Assembly: GCA_043747835.1 (NCBI GenBank)
Contig: JAYTOK010000029.1
Location: 1 to 64,000 of the forward strand
DNA: 64,000 nucleotides
From: CADEED01 sp043747835
Lineage (GTDB): Bacteria; Pseudomonadota; Gammaproteobacteria; Steroidobacterales; Steroidobacteraceae
Direction: 5' to 3'
The notes under the pieces were generated by a model. The model worked only from the letters and a program-made list of their open reading frames with translations. It ran no database searches and was not told the origin of the DNA. The position numbers were made by a program, and so were the translations under genes. Position 1 is the stretch's first letter, and each line of letters opens with the position of its first letter. Shown here one piece after another: positions 26,603-35,045 of the stretch.

Positions 26603-27711
26603 CGAAGCTCAACGTTCCTTTCGTGGACCTCAAGGCGCAGTACCGCGCCCATCAGCCGGAATTCGACGCCGCGATGCGCGGTGTAATCGAGGCGACCGCC
26701 TTCATCGGAGGTGAGCCCGTGCGGCGCTTCGAGGCGGCCTTTGCCGCCGCGTTCGGCGTGAAACACTGCATCGCCGTCGCGAACGGCACGGACGCGATCT
26801 ACATCGCGCTGCGAATGCTGGGTGTGGGCACCGGCGACGAGGTCATCACGACGGCGTCGAGCTGGATATCCACGAGCGAAACCATTTCCCAGGCGGGCGC
26901 GACGCCCGTGTTCGTCGACGTGGACGAACACTTCAACATCGATCCGGGCGCGATCGAGGCGCGGATCACGCCGCGCACGCGCGCGGTAATCCCCGTGCAT
27001 CTCTACGGCCAGGCCGCGCGCATGGACGAGATCACCCGGTTGTGCGCGAAGCACAATTTGCTGCTGATCGAGGACTGCGCGCAGGCGCACCTCGCGAAGT
27101 TCGCGGGCCAGACCGTGGGTACGTTCGGCCGCGCCGCGACGTTCAGCTTCTATCCCGGCAAGAACCTCGGTGCCTACGGCGACGCCGGCGCGATAGTCAC
27201 GAACGACGATGCGCTCGAACGCAAGTGCCGCATGTATGCCAACCACGGCGCGCTCGTGAAGCACGAGCATCTGATGGAAGGCATCAACAGCAGACTCGAC
27301 GGCCTGCAGGCTGCGCTGCTGTCCGCGAAGTTGCCGCACCTCGCCGACTGGACCCGGCGGCGTCGCGCCGTCGCCGCGACGTACGATCGGTTGCTCGCGG
27401 GGATAACCGGCGTACAGATTCCGAGAGTGCATCCGTCCGCCGAACACGTCTATCACCTCTACGTGATCCGCGCGCAGCGGCGCGCCGAGCTCAGGAAGGC
27501 TCTGGCCGATGCGGGAATCGAAACCGCCATTCACTACCCGACGGCGTTGCCGCTGCTGCCTGCGTACGCGCGCCTTGGCATGACCGCCGCGGATATTCCG
27601 AATGCGGCGCGGAACCAAGGTGAAATACTGTCGCTGCCGATGTACGCCGAAATGCCACCGGAATTCGTGGCGCACGTCGCCGAGACGATCGCGGCTTTCT
27701 ATCGCCGCTGA
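26599..27711 (+). CDS. DegT/DnrJ/EryC1/StrS sugar aminotransferase (WbpE-like, copy 2)
   Basis: A 370-residue PLP sugar transaminase. The PLP lysine is Lys188 in F-Y-P-G-K-N-L-G-A-Y-G-D-A-G. It also has N-G-T-D-A, E-D-C-A-Q-A and N-S-R-L-D-G-L-Q-A-A. It is the closer match to WbpE of the two copies by gap pattern and forms an apparent B-D-E trio with the two genes before it. It begins in an ATGA overlap. Its last 13 bases overlap the end of the convergent sugar transferase gene. Confidence 0.87.
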   Translation: MTKLNVPFVDLKAQYRAHQPEFDAAMRGVIEATAFIGGEPVRRFEAAFAAAFGVKHCIAVANGTDAIYIALRMLGVGTGDEVITTASSWISTSETISQAGATPVFVDVDEHFNIDPGAIEARITPRTRAVIPVHLYGQAARMDEITRLCAKHNLLLIEDCAQAHLAKFAGQTVGTFGRAATFSFYPGKNLGAYGDAGAIVTNDDALERKCRMYANHGALVKHEHLMEGINSRLDGLQAALLSAKLPHLADWTRRRRAVAATYDRLLAGITGVQIPRVHPSAEHVYHLYVIRAQRRAELRKALADAGIETAIHYPTALPLLPAYARLGMTAADIPNAARNQGEILSLPMYAEMPPEFVAHVAETIAAFYRR

Positions 27712-28475
27712 GTGACGATGTGCTCGGCGCCCGGTGGCGCGCTGGGAGTGAGTGGCCGGTCGCGCAGACAGACCTCGCAGAGAGGGGTCGGAGCGCCCGA
27801 GCGCTTCAGCTGCGCCACGAGCCGCTGCAACGTCCAGGGCCGCGCGAGGCTCGACGTGAAGGTGTACAGCACCAGTCGCACGTCGGTGCCCGGCGTCATC
27901 GTCTGGACGTAGTGCAGACCCAGTCGGCTCTTCCACGGGCGAACCAGCTGGTTGTACGCGATGTTCGCGTCGCTGCTGCCCGCCAGGACCTCGGCCAGGT
28001 CCGAGAACACGATCGATGAGTAGTCCGTGATGCCGGGCCGCACGCTCAACAGCTCTCGCTCGGCTGCGGTGTAGAGCTCTGTCTCGCGCCGCACGTTCGG
28101 CCGGGGACCGACCAGACTCATTTCACCCGAGAGCACATGCCAGAACTGCGGCAGTTCATCGAGCTTGAGCCGGCGGATCAGCGCGCCGGCGGGGACGATC
28201 CGCGCGTCGCCCTTGATGGTCGTATCGACGCCGGACGCGCTGGCATTCGGCACCATCGTGCGGATCTTGATGAAGCGGAATGGGCGTCCGCCGAGTCCGA
28301 TGCGCGGCGAGATATAGAAGGGATTGTGGCGATCGCCGAGCCACACAGCGAGGGCAGCCAGGAAAACGAACGGCGCGCCCCCCACGGTGCCCGCAATTCC
28401 GCCCAGCACATCGAGCGGGCGTTTCCATGACGGCACGCGGCGGATCGCGATCGTTTCATCATCCGCCGGGTTCAT
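27699..28475 (-). CDS. Undecaprenyl-phosphate sugar-1-phosphate transferase (initiating enzyme)
   Basis: A 258-residue bacterial sugar transferase (PglC/WbaP catalytic domain). One N-terminal hydrophobic hairpin (around residues 24-45) follows R-P-L-D-V. The family tracts F-R-F-I-K-I-R-T-M, L-I-R-R-L-K-L-D-E-L-P-Q-F-W-H-V and G-E-M-S-L-V-G-P-R-P are intact. It would load the first sugar phosphate on the lipid carrier at the inner membrane. It lacks the extra helices of long WbaP proteins. The ATG at 28475 lies 17 bases inside the preceding reductase gene. It is the last gene of the minus-strand operon. Confidence 0.9.
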   Translation of the reverse strand: MNPADDETIAIRRVPSWKRPLDVLGGIAGTVGGAPFVFLAALAVWLGDRHNPFYISPRIGLGGRPFRFIKIRTMVPNASASGVDTTIKGDARIVPAGALIRRLKLDELPQFWHVLSGEMSLVGPRPNVRRETELYTAAERELLSVRPGITDYSSIVFSDLAEVLAGSSDANIAYNQLVRPWKSRLGLHYVQTMTPGTDVRLVLYTFTSSLARPWTLQRLVAQLKRSGAPTPLCEVCLRDRPLTPSAPPGAEHIVTQRR

Positions 28476-29427
28476 GGTCCGCTCCGGGGTTCGAGGAAAT
28501 TTCGTCGAGCTCCCGCTGCATGAAGAGCGGTAGCGACAGCGACAGCGACTGAATCGCGTCTTCGAGTTGCGCGGGGCGTTTGATGCCGACGATCGCGACG
28601 CTCGCGGGTAGACGCGCCAGGATCCACGCGATCGCGAGCTGCGACATGGGGCGGCCGAGCGAGGCAGCGTGCCCGCGCAGAACCTCGACGATCCGCAGAT
28701 TGCGATCGAGTCGGGCACCGTGGAAATTCACGTAACGCGCCGCGGCGCGGCGATCGTTCGCACCAAAACTCGTCGAGCGATCGTACTTTCCGCTCAGAAT
28801 TCCCTGCGCCAGGCTGCCGTACGACAGAAACGTCAGGCTGTTGTCGGCGCAGCGGCCGGCGTCCGCTTCGTGCCGGCGATTCGCGAGGCTGAACTCATGC
28901 GAGACGCTCACGAATCCGGGGAAGTCCGCTGGCGCGATCTGCGGCAGAAAGTTCGTCGTGCCGTAGTGGCGGATCGCGCCGCGTGCGCGCAGGGATTCGA
29001 GACGTTCGAACGTCGACTCGATGGGGGTTCGCCCATCCCAGTAGTGCACCTGGAACAGGTCGACGTAGTCGGTCTGCAATCGGTCGAGCGATCCGTGCAA
29101 GGCCTTTTCGGCCCAGTCGGGACTCGAGTCGTAGGTGACGCCTCCGGCCGCATCGAGTCGCACTCCGAATTTCGTTGCGACGAGCAAGGATTCGCGGCGG
29201 CGCTGACCGAAGAGCTGGCCCAGCCGCCTCTCCGACTCGCCCCGTCCATAGACGTCCGCCGTGTCGAAGAGGGTGATGCCGCGGTCGACCGCTTCGAGGA
29301 GCGCCGCCTCGACCTCGGCGGGTTCCACCGCACCCCAGGCGTGACCGCCCAACTGTTCGCAGCCGATTGCGAGGCGGCGAGCGGGCGGCCATGCCGTGCG
29401 CTCATCCGCGCGCACCGCGGTGGTCAC
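28459..29427 (-). CDS. Aldo/keto reductase
   Basis: A 322-residue NADPH-dependent oxidoreductase. The catalytic tetrad is visible: Asp and Tyr in L-F-D-T-A-D-V-Y-G-R-G-E-S-E, Lys in V-A-T-K-F-G, and His in F-Q-V-H-Y-W-D. Cofactor contacts I-V-G-I-K-R are near the C-terminus. The GTG start at 29427 overlaps the methyltransferase stop as GTGA; the open frame extends further upstream but overlaps that gene. In this operon it could reduce a keto group of a sugar nucleotide. The true substrate is unknown. Confidence 0.85.
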   Translation of the reverse strand: MTTAVRADERTAWPPARRLAIGCEQLGGHAWGAVEPAEVEAALLEAVDRGITLFDTADVYGRGESERRLGQLFGQRRRESLLVATKFGVRLDAAGGVTYDSSPDWAEKALHGSLDRLQTDYVDLFQVHYWDGRTPIESTFERLESLRARGAIRHYGTTNFLPQIAPADFPGFVSVSHEFSLANRRHEADAGRCADNSLTFLSYGSLAQGILSGKYDRSTSFGANDRRAAARYVNFHGARLDRNLRIVEVLRGHAASLGRPMSQLAIAWILARLPASVAIVGIKRPAQLEDAIQSLSLSLPLFMQRELDEISSNPGADHEPGG

Positions 29428-30272
29428 GCCTTTTTGTTCGAGAGCAGCTCGAATGTGAAGATCCACGAGAGTTGCTTGAGGCCGGGGATGCGAGTCAGCA
29501 GCGCATCGGCGCCGTTCAGCAACGGCAGGAGTGGCGATGCCCAGATGCCGAAGATGCTGGCGAGATGGAAGTAACGCACGTCTCCGATATTGAAGAATCG
29601 CTTGGCGAAGCGCAGATCCTTGAGGCTGAGGATGTGCGCCTTCTCCCATTCGGTGCGCAGGTGTGGCGTGCGCATGCGATACAGCTTGATCAACGGATTG
29701 TAGTCGAGCGCCTCGAGGGCGATGACGCGGCCGCCCGGGGCGAGGATCCGGCGCATCTCCGGGAGCGCGTAGCTCAGGTCTAGGTGATGCAGCACACCTG
29801 CGCAAATGATGATGTCGACGGAGCTGTCGGGCAACTTCGTGTTCTCCGCGTCACCGCGGATGAAACGGGTTCGCTCGGTAAGCCCGGCCGCAGCCGCGCT
29901 GCGGCGGCAGTTCTCGATCGAAACGCCGCTGATGTCGATGCCGATCGTCAGTGCGGCGCCGGCCTTCGCCGCGTAGAGCGCGGTCACGCCATCGCCGCAG
30001 GCGAAGTCGAGAACGACCTTGCCGGGAGCATGACGGTCGATCCAGCCGTAGAAGTAGCCGCGCGACAGCTGAGCCGTCTTGTAGAAGCGCTTGTTGGAGT
30101 AGAACTCCTCGTAGGTGTCCTGTCCCACCGACGCGATCTTCTGTCGATCTCGCATCTCGTCGTGGAACTCCGCTTCTTTCTTCTTGCGTTCGTCCAGCGT
30201 GTCGAACCAGGTGCCGCCATTGCTGCGGTCGAGTTCGTCCAGACGGTGGAGCAGGGTTTCCTGGGATGTCAT
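29424..30272 (-). CDS. Class I SAM-dependent methyltransferase
   Basis: A 282-residue methyltransferase. Motif I is V-L-D-F-A-C-G-D-G-V, followed by I-G-I-D-I-S-G, R-G-D-A-E-N-T, and A-G-V-L-H-H-L-D of the Methyltransf_11 fold. The C-terminal ~90 residues are more hydrophobic and may contact the membrane or a lipid-linked substrate. The ATG at 30272 overlaps the stop of the E1-beta gene (ATGA) and the GTG of the reductase overlaps its stop. It probably methylates a sugar intermediate or the polymer. Confidence 0.85.
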   Translation of the reverse strand: MTSQETLLHRLDELDRSNGGTWFDTLDERKKKEAEFHDEMRDRQKIASVGQDTYEEFYSNKRFYKTAQLSRGYFYGWIDRHAPGKVVLDFACGDGVTALYAAKAGAALTIGIDISGVSIENCRRSAAAAGLTERTRFIRGDAENTKLPDSSVDIIICAGVLHHLDLSYALPEMRRILAPGGRVIALEALDYNPLIKLYRMRTPHLRTEWEKAHILSLKDLRFAKRFFNIGDVRYFHLASIFGIWASPLLPLLNGADALLTRIPGLKQLSWIFTFELLSNKKA

Positions 30273-31324
30273 AGCGCGAGGGTTTCCGACTGGTTAGGAG
30301 GAGCGGCAGCCGCATCGCCGCCCGCGACGCTCGATCTGATGCGCGCAACGACGGTGGCGACACTTGGATAATACAATTTCTCGAGAGGCGCCGAGGTGGG
30401 GGCGGGCGCGTCCGGCAGCGTGATCCGGATGGGCTTCGAGCGCCATGCTCGCGGCGAAATGGATTCGCTGACGCGGGCGATGATCTCGCCCGCCAATCCG
30501 CAGGTCTGCCAACTGCCGTCCACCGCGACGAGTCTGCCAGTGCGTTCGACCGACGCGGCGATCTCGGTGACTTCGAGAGGATTGAGGACGCGCAGATCCC
30601 ACACGTCGCAGCTGATGCCCTCGGCGCGCAGCGCGCGGCCGGCCTCCAGCCCGAGATGCGCCGAGTGACTCGCGCCGACGACAGTGACGTCGTTGCCTTC
30701 GAGCCGCCGTTGCGGACGCAGGGTCCGCAGGTCGATGGGCCGCGGCGGAGGCAGTGTGTCCTCAAGCTCGTAGAGCCAGCGGTCGTCGATGTAAAGTACC
30801 GGGTCGTTGCACAGCACGCTCGCGATCAGCAGGTCGCGGGCATCGGCAACGGTGGCGGGCATGACGACGCGCAGGCCGGGGATGTGAGCGAACCATGAAT
30901 GCAGAGCCTGCGAGTGCTGCGCACCCTGCTCGCCACCACGGTTCACGATGCCGCGAATGGTGACCGCCGGCGAACTCTTGCCGCCGAGCATGTGTGTCCA
31001 CTTGGCCGCCTGGTTCACGATCTGGTCGACCGCGAGTAGCATGAAGTCGATGCGCGGGTGGATGACGATGGGCCGGTAGCCGCAGAGCGCGGCGCCGATG
31101 GCGGCGCCGGTGCAGGCCGCTTCGGACACCGGCGTGTCGAGCACGCGATGCTTTCCGAACTCCTTGTCGAGATCGGTCATCGAGTTGCCGACGTACCAAG
31201 GACTCCACAGACCCTGACCGATCGTGAACACCTCGGGGTAGTTATGCATGAGCCAGCCGAATCCGCTGCGGATGGCTTCGCCGTAAGTAGTGCTGCTGCG
31301 CATCGTGTCGGTCTCAGCGGGCAT
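30269..31324 (-). CDS. Thiamine-diphosphate-dependent dehydrogenase E1 beta-type subunit
   Basis: A 351-residue protein with the pyrimidine-binding and C-terminal domains of pyruvate/acetoin dehydrogenase E1 beta. Y-G-E-A-I-R-S-G is near the N-terminus, then D-T-P-V-S-E-A-A, G-A-A-L-C-G-Y-R-P-I-V, H-S-Q-A-L-H-S-W-F-A-H-I-P-G-L and V-A-V-D-G-S-W. The glutamate that activates ThDP is likely in V-S-E-A. ATG 31324 lies 11 bases inside the alpha gene; ATG 31303 is an alternative. No E2 or lipoyl gene accompanies the pair, so a transferase or acyloin-forming role in sugar synthesis is my inference. Confidence 0.85.
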   Translation of the reverse strand: MPAETDTMRSSTTYGEAIRSGFGWLMHNYPEVFTIGQGLWSPWYVGNSMTDLDKEFGKHRVLDTPVSEAACTGAAIGAALCGYRPIVIHPRIDFMLLAVDQIVNQAAKWTHMLGGKSSPAVTIRGIVNRGGEQGAQHSQALHSWFAHIPGLRVVMPATVADARDLLIASVLCNDPVLYIDDRWLYELEDTLPPPRPIDLRTLRPQRRLEGNDVTVVGASHSAHLGLEAGRALRAEGISCDVWDLRVLNPLEVTEIAASVERTGRLVAVDGSWQTCGLAGEIIARVSESISPRAWRSKPIRITLPDAPAPTSAPLEKLYYPSVATVVARIRSSVAGGDAAAAPPNQSETLAL

Positions 31325-32360
31325 AGACGAGATCCATCAGGGCAGGGGCCTGGGGGAACGGCGCGCGCAACGCGGCTTCCGCGTGTCCGTTGACCGCCGC
31401 GTCCGTTTCTGCGCGCAGTGCGCGGAGGCGCGACTCGTCGGCGAGCTTGTTCGCCAGCAAGGCGTTCTCCAGGCGCCGGATCGGATCGCGCTGCTTCCAG
31501 GCGGCAACGTCGCTGAGACGCCGCCGGACGCCGACGTCGATGTCTTCGTTCGCGCCGACGTGACCCCGCCAGCGGTAGGTGATGGCCTCCATGAACGCGG
31601 GCTTGCGCGTCCGGCGCATATCGCCGATGACCTGGGCCGCGCTGTTGGCTACCGTGGTGACGTCATTGCCGTCGATGACGACCGTCGTCATGCGATGCGC
31701 TTCCGCGTAGCGCGACACGCGATCGCTGGGCTGCCGCAGGGAGATGTCGAGGTGGCTCGAGAACTGGTTGTTCTCGCACACGAACAACACCGGTAACTCG
31801 TAGATAGCGGCGAGATTCAACGACTCGTGCAGCACGCCTTCCTCGCACGCGCCATCGCCGAAATAGGCCACCGCGATCGAATCGCCCCCGTCCAGTTTCG
31901 CCGCGAGGGCCGCGCCGACCGCGATCGGGATCGTGCCGCCCACGATTGGGACGGAACCGTAAAAGCCGTGTTCGCGCGAGATCAGGTGCATGGAACCGCC
32001 CATTCCTTGCGAGCACCCGTCGACTCGGCCGAGCACCTCGGCGAGCAGTTCGTAGACGTCGCCGCCGACCGCGAGGTAGTGAGCATGCGAGCGGTGATTT
32101 CCGAAAAGCCGGTCCGTCGCGCGCAAGGCATGAGCGATGCCGGTCGCCACGGCTTCCTGGCCGATGCCGAGGTGGCAGGGGCAGCGGGCGACCTTGTCCG
32201 TGACCCAGGTGCCTATCTGTTCCTCGACACGCCGGATGAGATGCATCGAGCGAAGGAAGCCGAGCAGTTCCTCGGACGAGTAACCTTCGACGCCGCAGGG
32301 TGCGAGGTATTGGGCGGCTTGGGGATCGGCGAGCGAGCCAAGTTCTGTGCGTTGCTGCAT
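31314..32360 (-). CDS. Thiamine-diphosphate-dependent dehydrogenase E1 alpha-type subunit
   Basis: A 348-residue protein. The ThDP/Mg motif runs from G-D-G-A (residues 168-171) to E-N-N (196-198). H-L-G-I-G-Q-E-A-V and G-N-H-R-S-H-A-H-Y-L are the usual E1-alpha active-site segments, with G-M-G-G-S-M-H after them. It pairs with the beta subunit downstream to form an alpha2beta2 ThDP enzyme. It is six bases downstream of a glycosyltransferase gene. AviB1/AviB2 of avilamycin synthesis are E1-like proteins implicated in adding a two-carbon branch to a sugar and are the nearest precedent I know for this context. Confidence 0.87.
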   Translation of the reverse strand: MQQRTELGSLADPQAAQYLAPCGVEGYSSEELLGFLRSMHLIRRVEEQIGTWVTDKVARCPCHLGIGQEAVATGIAHALRATDRLFGNHRSHAHYLAVGGDVYELLAEVLGRVDGCSQGMGGSMHLISREHGFYGSVPIVGGTIPIAVGAALAAKLDGGDSIAVAYFGDGACEEGVLHESLNLAAIYELPVLFVCENNQFSSHLDISLRQPSDRVSRYAEAHRMTTVVIDGNDVTTVANSAAQVIGDMRRTRKPAFMEAITYRWRGHVGANEDIDVGVRRRLSDVAAWKQRDPIRRLENALLANKLADESRLRALRAETDAAVNGHAEAALRAPFPQAPALMDLVYAR

Positions 32361-32366
32361 AAGCTT

Positions 32367-33689
32367 TCAGGTGTGTGAATGTAGAGTGTCGTCGTCGGAA
32401 GTCCGGCCAGCGGTCGACAGGGTCGAGCCAACCGCGGCCATCGATTCCAGGCGCTCGGCGACGCGGGTATAGACAATTTCGGCGATGAATTCGCGCTCGT
32501 ACAGTTCGCGGGCCCGCTCCGCCATTTGAGCGTGCGCGGCGGGATTCTGGCGCATCTGCCGGATCAGCTCCACCAATGTTTCGGGCTGCGCGGCGTCGAA
32601 CTGACTACCGCAGCCGTTCGCGTGCAGAACCTGTGGCAGCGTGCCGCGCAGACTCGTGGCCACGGGCAGACCCGCGGCCAAATACTCGACGGCTTTGTTC
32701 GGCACCGACATCATGAAGTCGGGCGTGTTGCGATAGGGTACGAGCCCGAGATGCGAGCGCGAGAGCAGCGCGCGAATCTGCGCGGGGCCGAGCCAACCCG
32801 AGAACAGCACGTCCGGGCAATCGGCCGCACTCCGCTTGTAGCGTTCGAGATTCTCCCCATCGCCGCAGATGAGGAACTGATACGCGCCAGGCTCGAGTTG
32901 GTGCAGCCGACGTGCCGCGGCGAACACGGATTCCATCTCGTAACGCTGACCGTTCAGGGAGCCCACGAGAACGGTCTTGAACGCGCCAACGGTGGTAACG
33001 CCGAGATCGTCCCAGTAGCGCGTCGCATTGCCGGACGCGTCGGCGTCGGCGTGGAAATCCGCGCGCGGAAACGCGAGCGGGTACGCCGCGTCGAATTCGT
33101 TGCGTGCGCGACCGGCATAGCGCAAGCCCCACGCGAGGAATTCCTCCGTGATGCCGAACAACGCGGTCGCGCCGCGGCAGGCGCGCCGCGCCAGCCAGTA
33201 GAAAGGCGCGGCGGCGAGCTTGGCGAGCGGACGTGCGCGACGCGGTACGGCTTCCACGAAGATGTCGGGCCACATGTCGCGCAGATCCAGCACCACGGGT
33301 ATGCGGTGCCGGGCGGCGTACCGCACCGACACGAACGCGGACTCGATCGTGGGGTAGGCGCAAAAGATGATGTCGGGAGGAGCGCTCGAGGCGATCGCGC
33401 GCGAGAAGCGCCAGCCCCAGATCGCGTGATCGACGAACCGCCGCAGCGAGACGACCTTGTCGTAACCCGGGCTGCGCAACAGGCGCAAGGTTCCATTCCG
33501 GCCAAAGCGCTCGGTCACGTCCGTCGCGGAACGCTGACGACGCCGCGCGTGATCAAAGGTGGAAACCCACCACGTGACTTCGTGACCGCGGCTGTCGAGC
33601 AGGTTCGCGATCAGGCCCGAGCGGAGCAGACGTCCGCCCGCGCTGTCTTTCGCCAGCATCTCGCTGGTTTTCACGACCCAGATTCTCAT
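32367..33689 (-). CDS. Family 4 glycosyltransferase (WbuB-like)
   Basis: A 440-residue GT-B glycosyltransferase. The N-terminus has R-I-W-V-V-K-T-S-E and G-G-R-L-L-R-S-G-L. A D-L-R-D-M-W-P-D motif in the middle is typical of WbuB/WcaI-like enzymes. The donor domain shows V-G-S-L-N-G-Q-R-Y, C-G-D-G-E-N and N-K-A-V-E-Y-L-A-A-G-L-P-V. It adds one sugar of the repeat unit at the cytosolic face. It lies 15 bases after the wbpG paralog and six before the E1-alpha gene. ATG 33689 is unambiguous. Confidence 0.87.
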   Translation of the reverse strand: MRIWVVKTSEMLAKDSAGGRLLRSGLIANLLDSRGHEVTWWVSTFDHARRRQRSATDVTERFGRNGTLRLLRSPGYDKVVSLRRFVDHAIWGWRFSRAIASSAPPDIIFCAYPTIESAFVSVRYAARHRIPVVLDLRDMWPDIFVEAVPRRARPLAKLAAAPFYWLARRACRGATALFGITEEFLAWGLRYAGRARNEFDAAYPLAFPRADFHADADASGNATRYWDDLGVTTVGAFKTVLVGSLNGQRYEMESVFAAARRLHQLEPGAYQFLICGDGENLERYKRSAADCPDVLFSGWLGPAQIRALLSRSHLGLVPYRNTPDFMMSVPNKAVEYLAAGLPVATSLRGTLPQVLHANGCGSQFDAAQPETLVELIRQMRQNPAAHAQMAERARELYEREFIAEIVYTRVAERLESMAAVGSTLSTAGRTSDDDTLHSHT

Positions 33690-33704
33690 CGCCGGACGAA
33701 CGGG

Positions 33705-34892
33705 CTACTTGTGGATCGCACGGTGCTTCCTCAGCCAGTGCTGAAGTGATTTCAGTCCTCTGATGAGGGAGTCATTGTTGGGGAATTCGCGAAAGGTGCG
33801 GCGCGGCAGCGACATGATCGACTCGAACTCCGCTTCTTTGAGCCGCAGTTTCTTGAGCGCGTACTGCCGGTCTTCGTTCATGAGTTGGGGATCGCAGGGC
33901 GGGGCTTCCAGGGCCTCGAGCGCGTCCGTCCGCGTCATCAGTCCGGACTTGATGCGATCCGAGTAATGTGCGCGACGTTTGTCGATGTTGAACTTCCGCG
34001 GCAGAATGTATGACTGGAAGAAGCGCGTGTAGATAGATTCGTGGTGCTTGCCGCCGTAGTCGCGCCAGCCGAGCTCGGTCTTGAGCACCTCCATCGCCTT
34101 CTGCCGGTCGTAGGGGATGTAATTGAGCGGCGAGACGAGTTTCACGCGACGGATGCCGAACGTGTACAGCAGGTAGGCTAGGCCGAAATGCGGGTAGGTC
34201 TTCAAGGTGCCCGAGCCGTGACGACGATGGATTCCCCTGATGTAACGCCAGTCGGCCGGACTGTACGTCCAGTCCGGGACGTTGGTTGATTCCGTCGCGA
34301 AGTTCATCCCGGTCACGATGTAGGGAATGCGATGCTTGTTTGCTGTGCGCAGCAGGAGACCGAAGATGGCGTGATCGGTGGGCAGTTCGCTATCGGGCGT
34401 CGAGGCTCGCAAAAATGCGAGCTGCAAGGCGCGGAATTCCTCCCAGTCGATGACGTGCGTGTGCAGATCGACGCCGAGACGCGTGAGGGCGCCTTCGATG
34501 TTGTGGGTGGCGAGCTCGGAGTTCCAGCCATTGTCGAGGTGCACGGCGAGCGGGCGCAGTCCGGCCTTCGCGACGAGGTAGTTCACGTAGGTGGAGTCGA
34601 CGCCGCCACTGATGCCAACCACGCAGTCGTACTCGCGACCGCGGCCCGCGGCCTTCATCGCTGCGATGCTCTCCTGCCAAACGCGTGCGCCTTCCGCTCC
34701 CTCCAGCAGGCGGCTCGCTCGACTTTCATCGAAAGAGTGGCAATGGTGACAGACACCGTCGGCGTCGAAATCGATGCGCGGATCGCTCGTATCCATCACG
34801 CAGCGGGTGCAGATCTGGTACGGGCGCGTGTGGATGGCAGCCGGGCCCGGCGTCGCGCGGGTGGCGACGGTCGGGGGTGTAGTGGCATTCAC
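33705..34892 (-). CDS. wbpG: N-acetyl sugar amidotransferase (WbpG family), copy 2
   Basis: A 395-residue paralog of the protein at 21300. The PP-loop starts at Ser95 (G-I-S-G-G-V-D-S-T) and zinc-ribbon cysteines are Cys28/Cys31 and Cys48/Cys51. The I-C-T-R-C-V-M-D-T-S-D-P block is identical to copy 1. GTG 34892 is chosen; a GAGG sequence lies upstream, and the longer open frame to 35036 is unlikely to be coding. No hisH or hisF accompanies it, so it must share the single pair at 19929-21310 or use another ammonia source. First gene of the minus-strand operon running to 27699. Confidence 0.9.
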   Translation of the reverse strand: MNATTPPTVATRATPGPAAIHTRPYQICTRCVMDTSDPRIDFDADGVCHHCHSFDESRASRLLEGAEGARVWQESIAAMKAAGRGREYDCVVGISGGVDSTYVNYLVAKAGLRPLAVHLDNGWNSELATHNIEGALTRLGVDLHTHVIDWEEFRALQLAFLRASTPDSELPTDHAIFGLLLRTANKHRIPYIVTGMNFATESTNVPDWTYSPADWRYIRGIHRRHGSGTLKTYPHFGLAYLLYTFGIRRVKLVSPLNYIPYDRQKAMEVLKTELGWRDYGGKHHESIYTRFFQSYILPRKFNIDKRRAHYSDRIKSGLMTRTDALEALEAPPCDPQLMNEDRQYALKKLRLKEAEFESIMSLPRRTFREFPNNDSLIRGLKSLQHWLRKHRAIHK

Positions 34893-34961
34893 GAGTGGGA
34901 GATTCCTCAGATGTCGATGGTGGCCAGCCTGGCTGGCTCGTGGCTCTAGCGGCGGCGCCGC

Positions 34962-34967
34962 ATTATA
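34962..34967 (-). promoter_or_regulatory. Candidate -10 element for the wbpG copy 2 operon
   Basis: Read on the minus strand this is a perfect TATAAT, about 70 bases upstream of the GTG at 34892, in the only gap before a run of seven closely spaced genes. No convincing -35 hexamer is found at 16-19 bases spacing, so the call is tentative. Confidence 0.35.
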
Positions 34968-35006
34968 CGTGCCGGCGCGGCAAAAGGCGGTTCCGAAACA
35001 CTCGCG

Positions 35007-35036
35007 TTGTGGGCCGCGGGCGCATTTCGCTACCAT
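35007..35036 (+). promoter_or_regulatory. Candidate promoter for the small peptide/SGNH/MBOAT operon
   Basis: TTGTGG (35007-35012) and TACCAT (35031-35036) are separated by 18 bases. A start site would fall just before the ATG at 35046, giving a very short or absent leader. Both hexamers are imperfect. Confidence 0.3.
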
Positions 35037-35045
35037 GCGTCCCGC

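Noticed and set aside
30269..32360. Pyruvate dehydrogenase complex
   Set aside because: Only E1 alpha and beta are present; no E2, lipoyl domain or E3, and all neighbours are polysaccharide genes.
34893..35036. N-terminal extension of wbpG copy 2
   Set aside because: The extra residues are Arg/Pro/Cys-rich and would cover the only gap that can hold divergent promoters; GTG 34892 fits copy 1 better.
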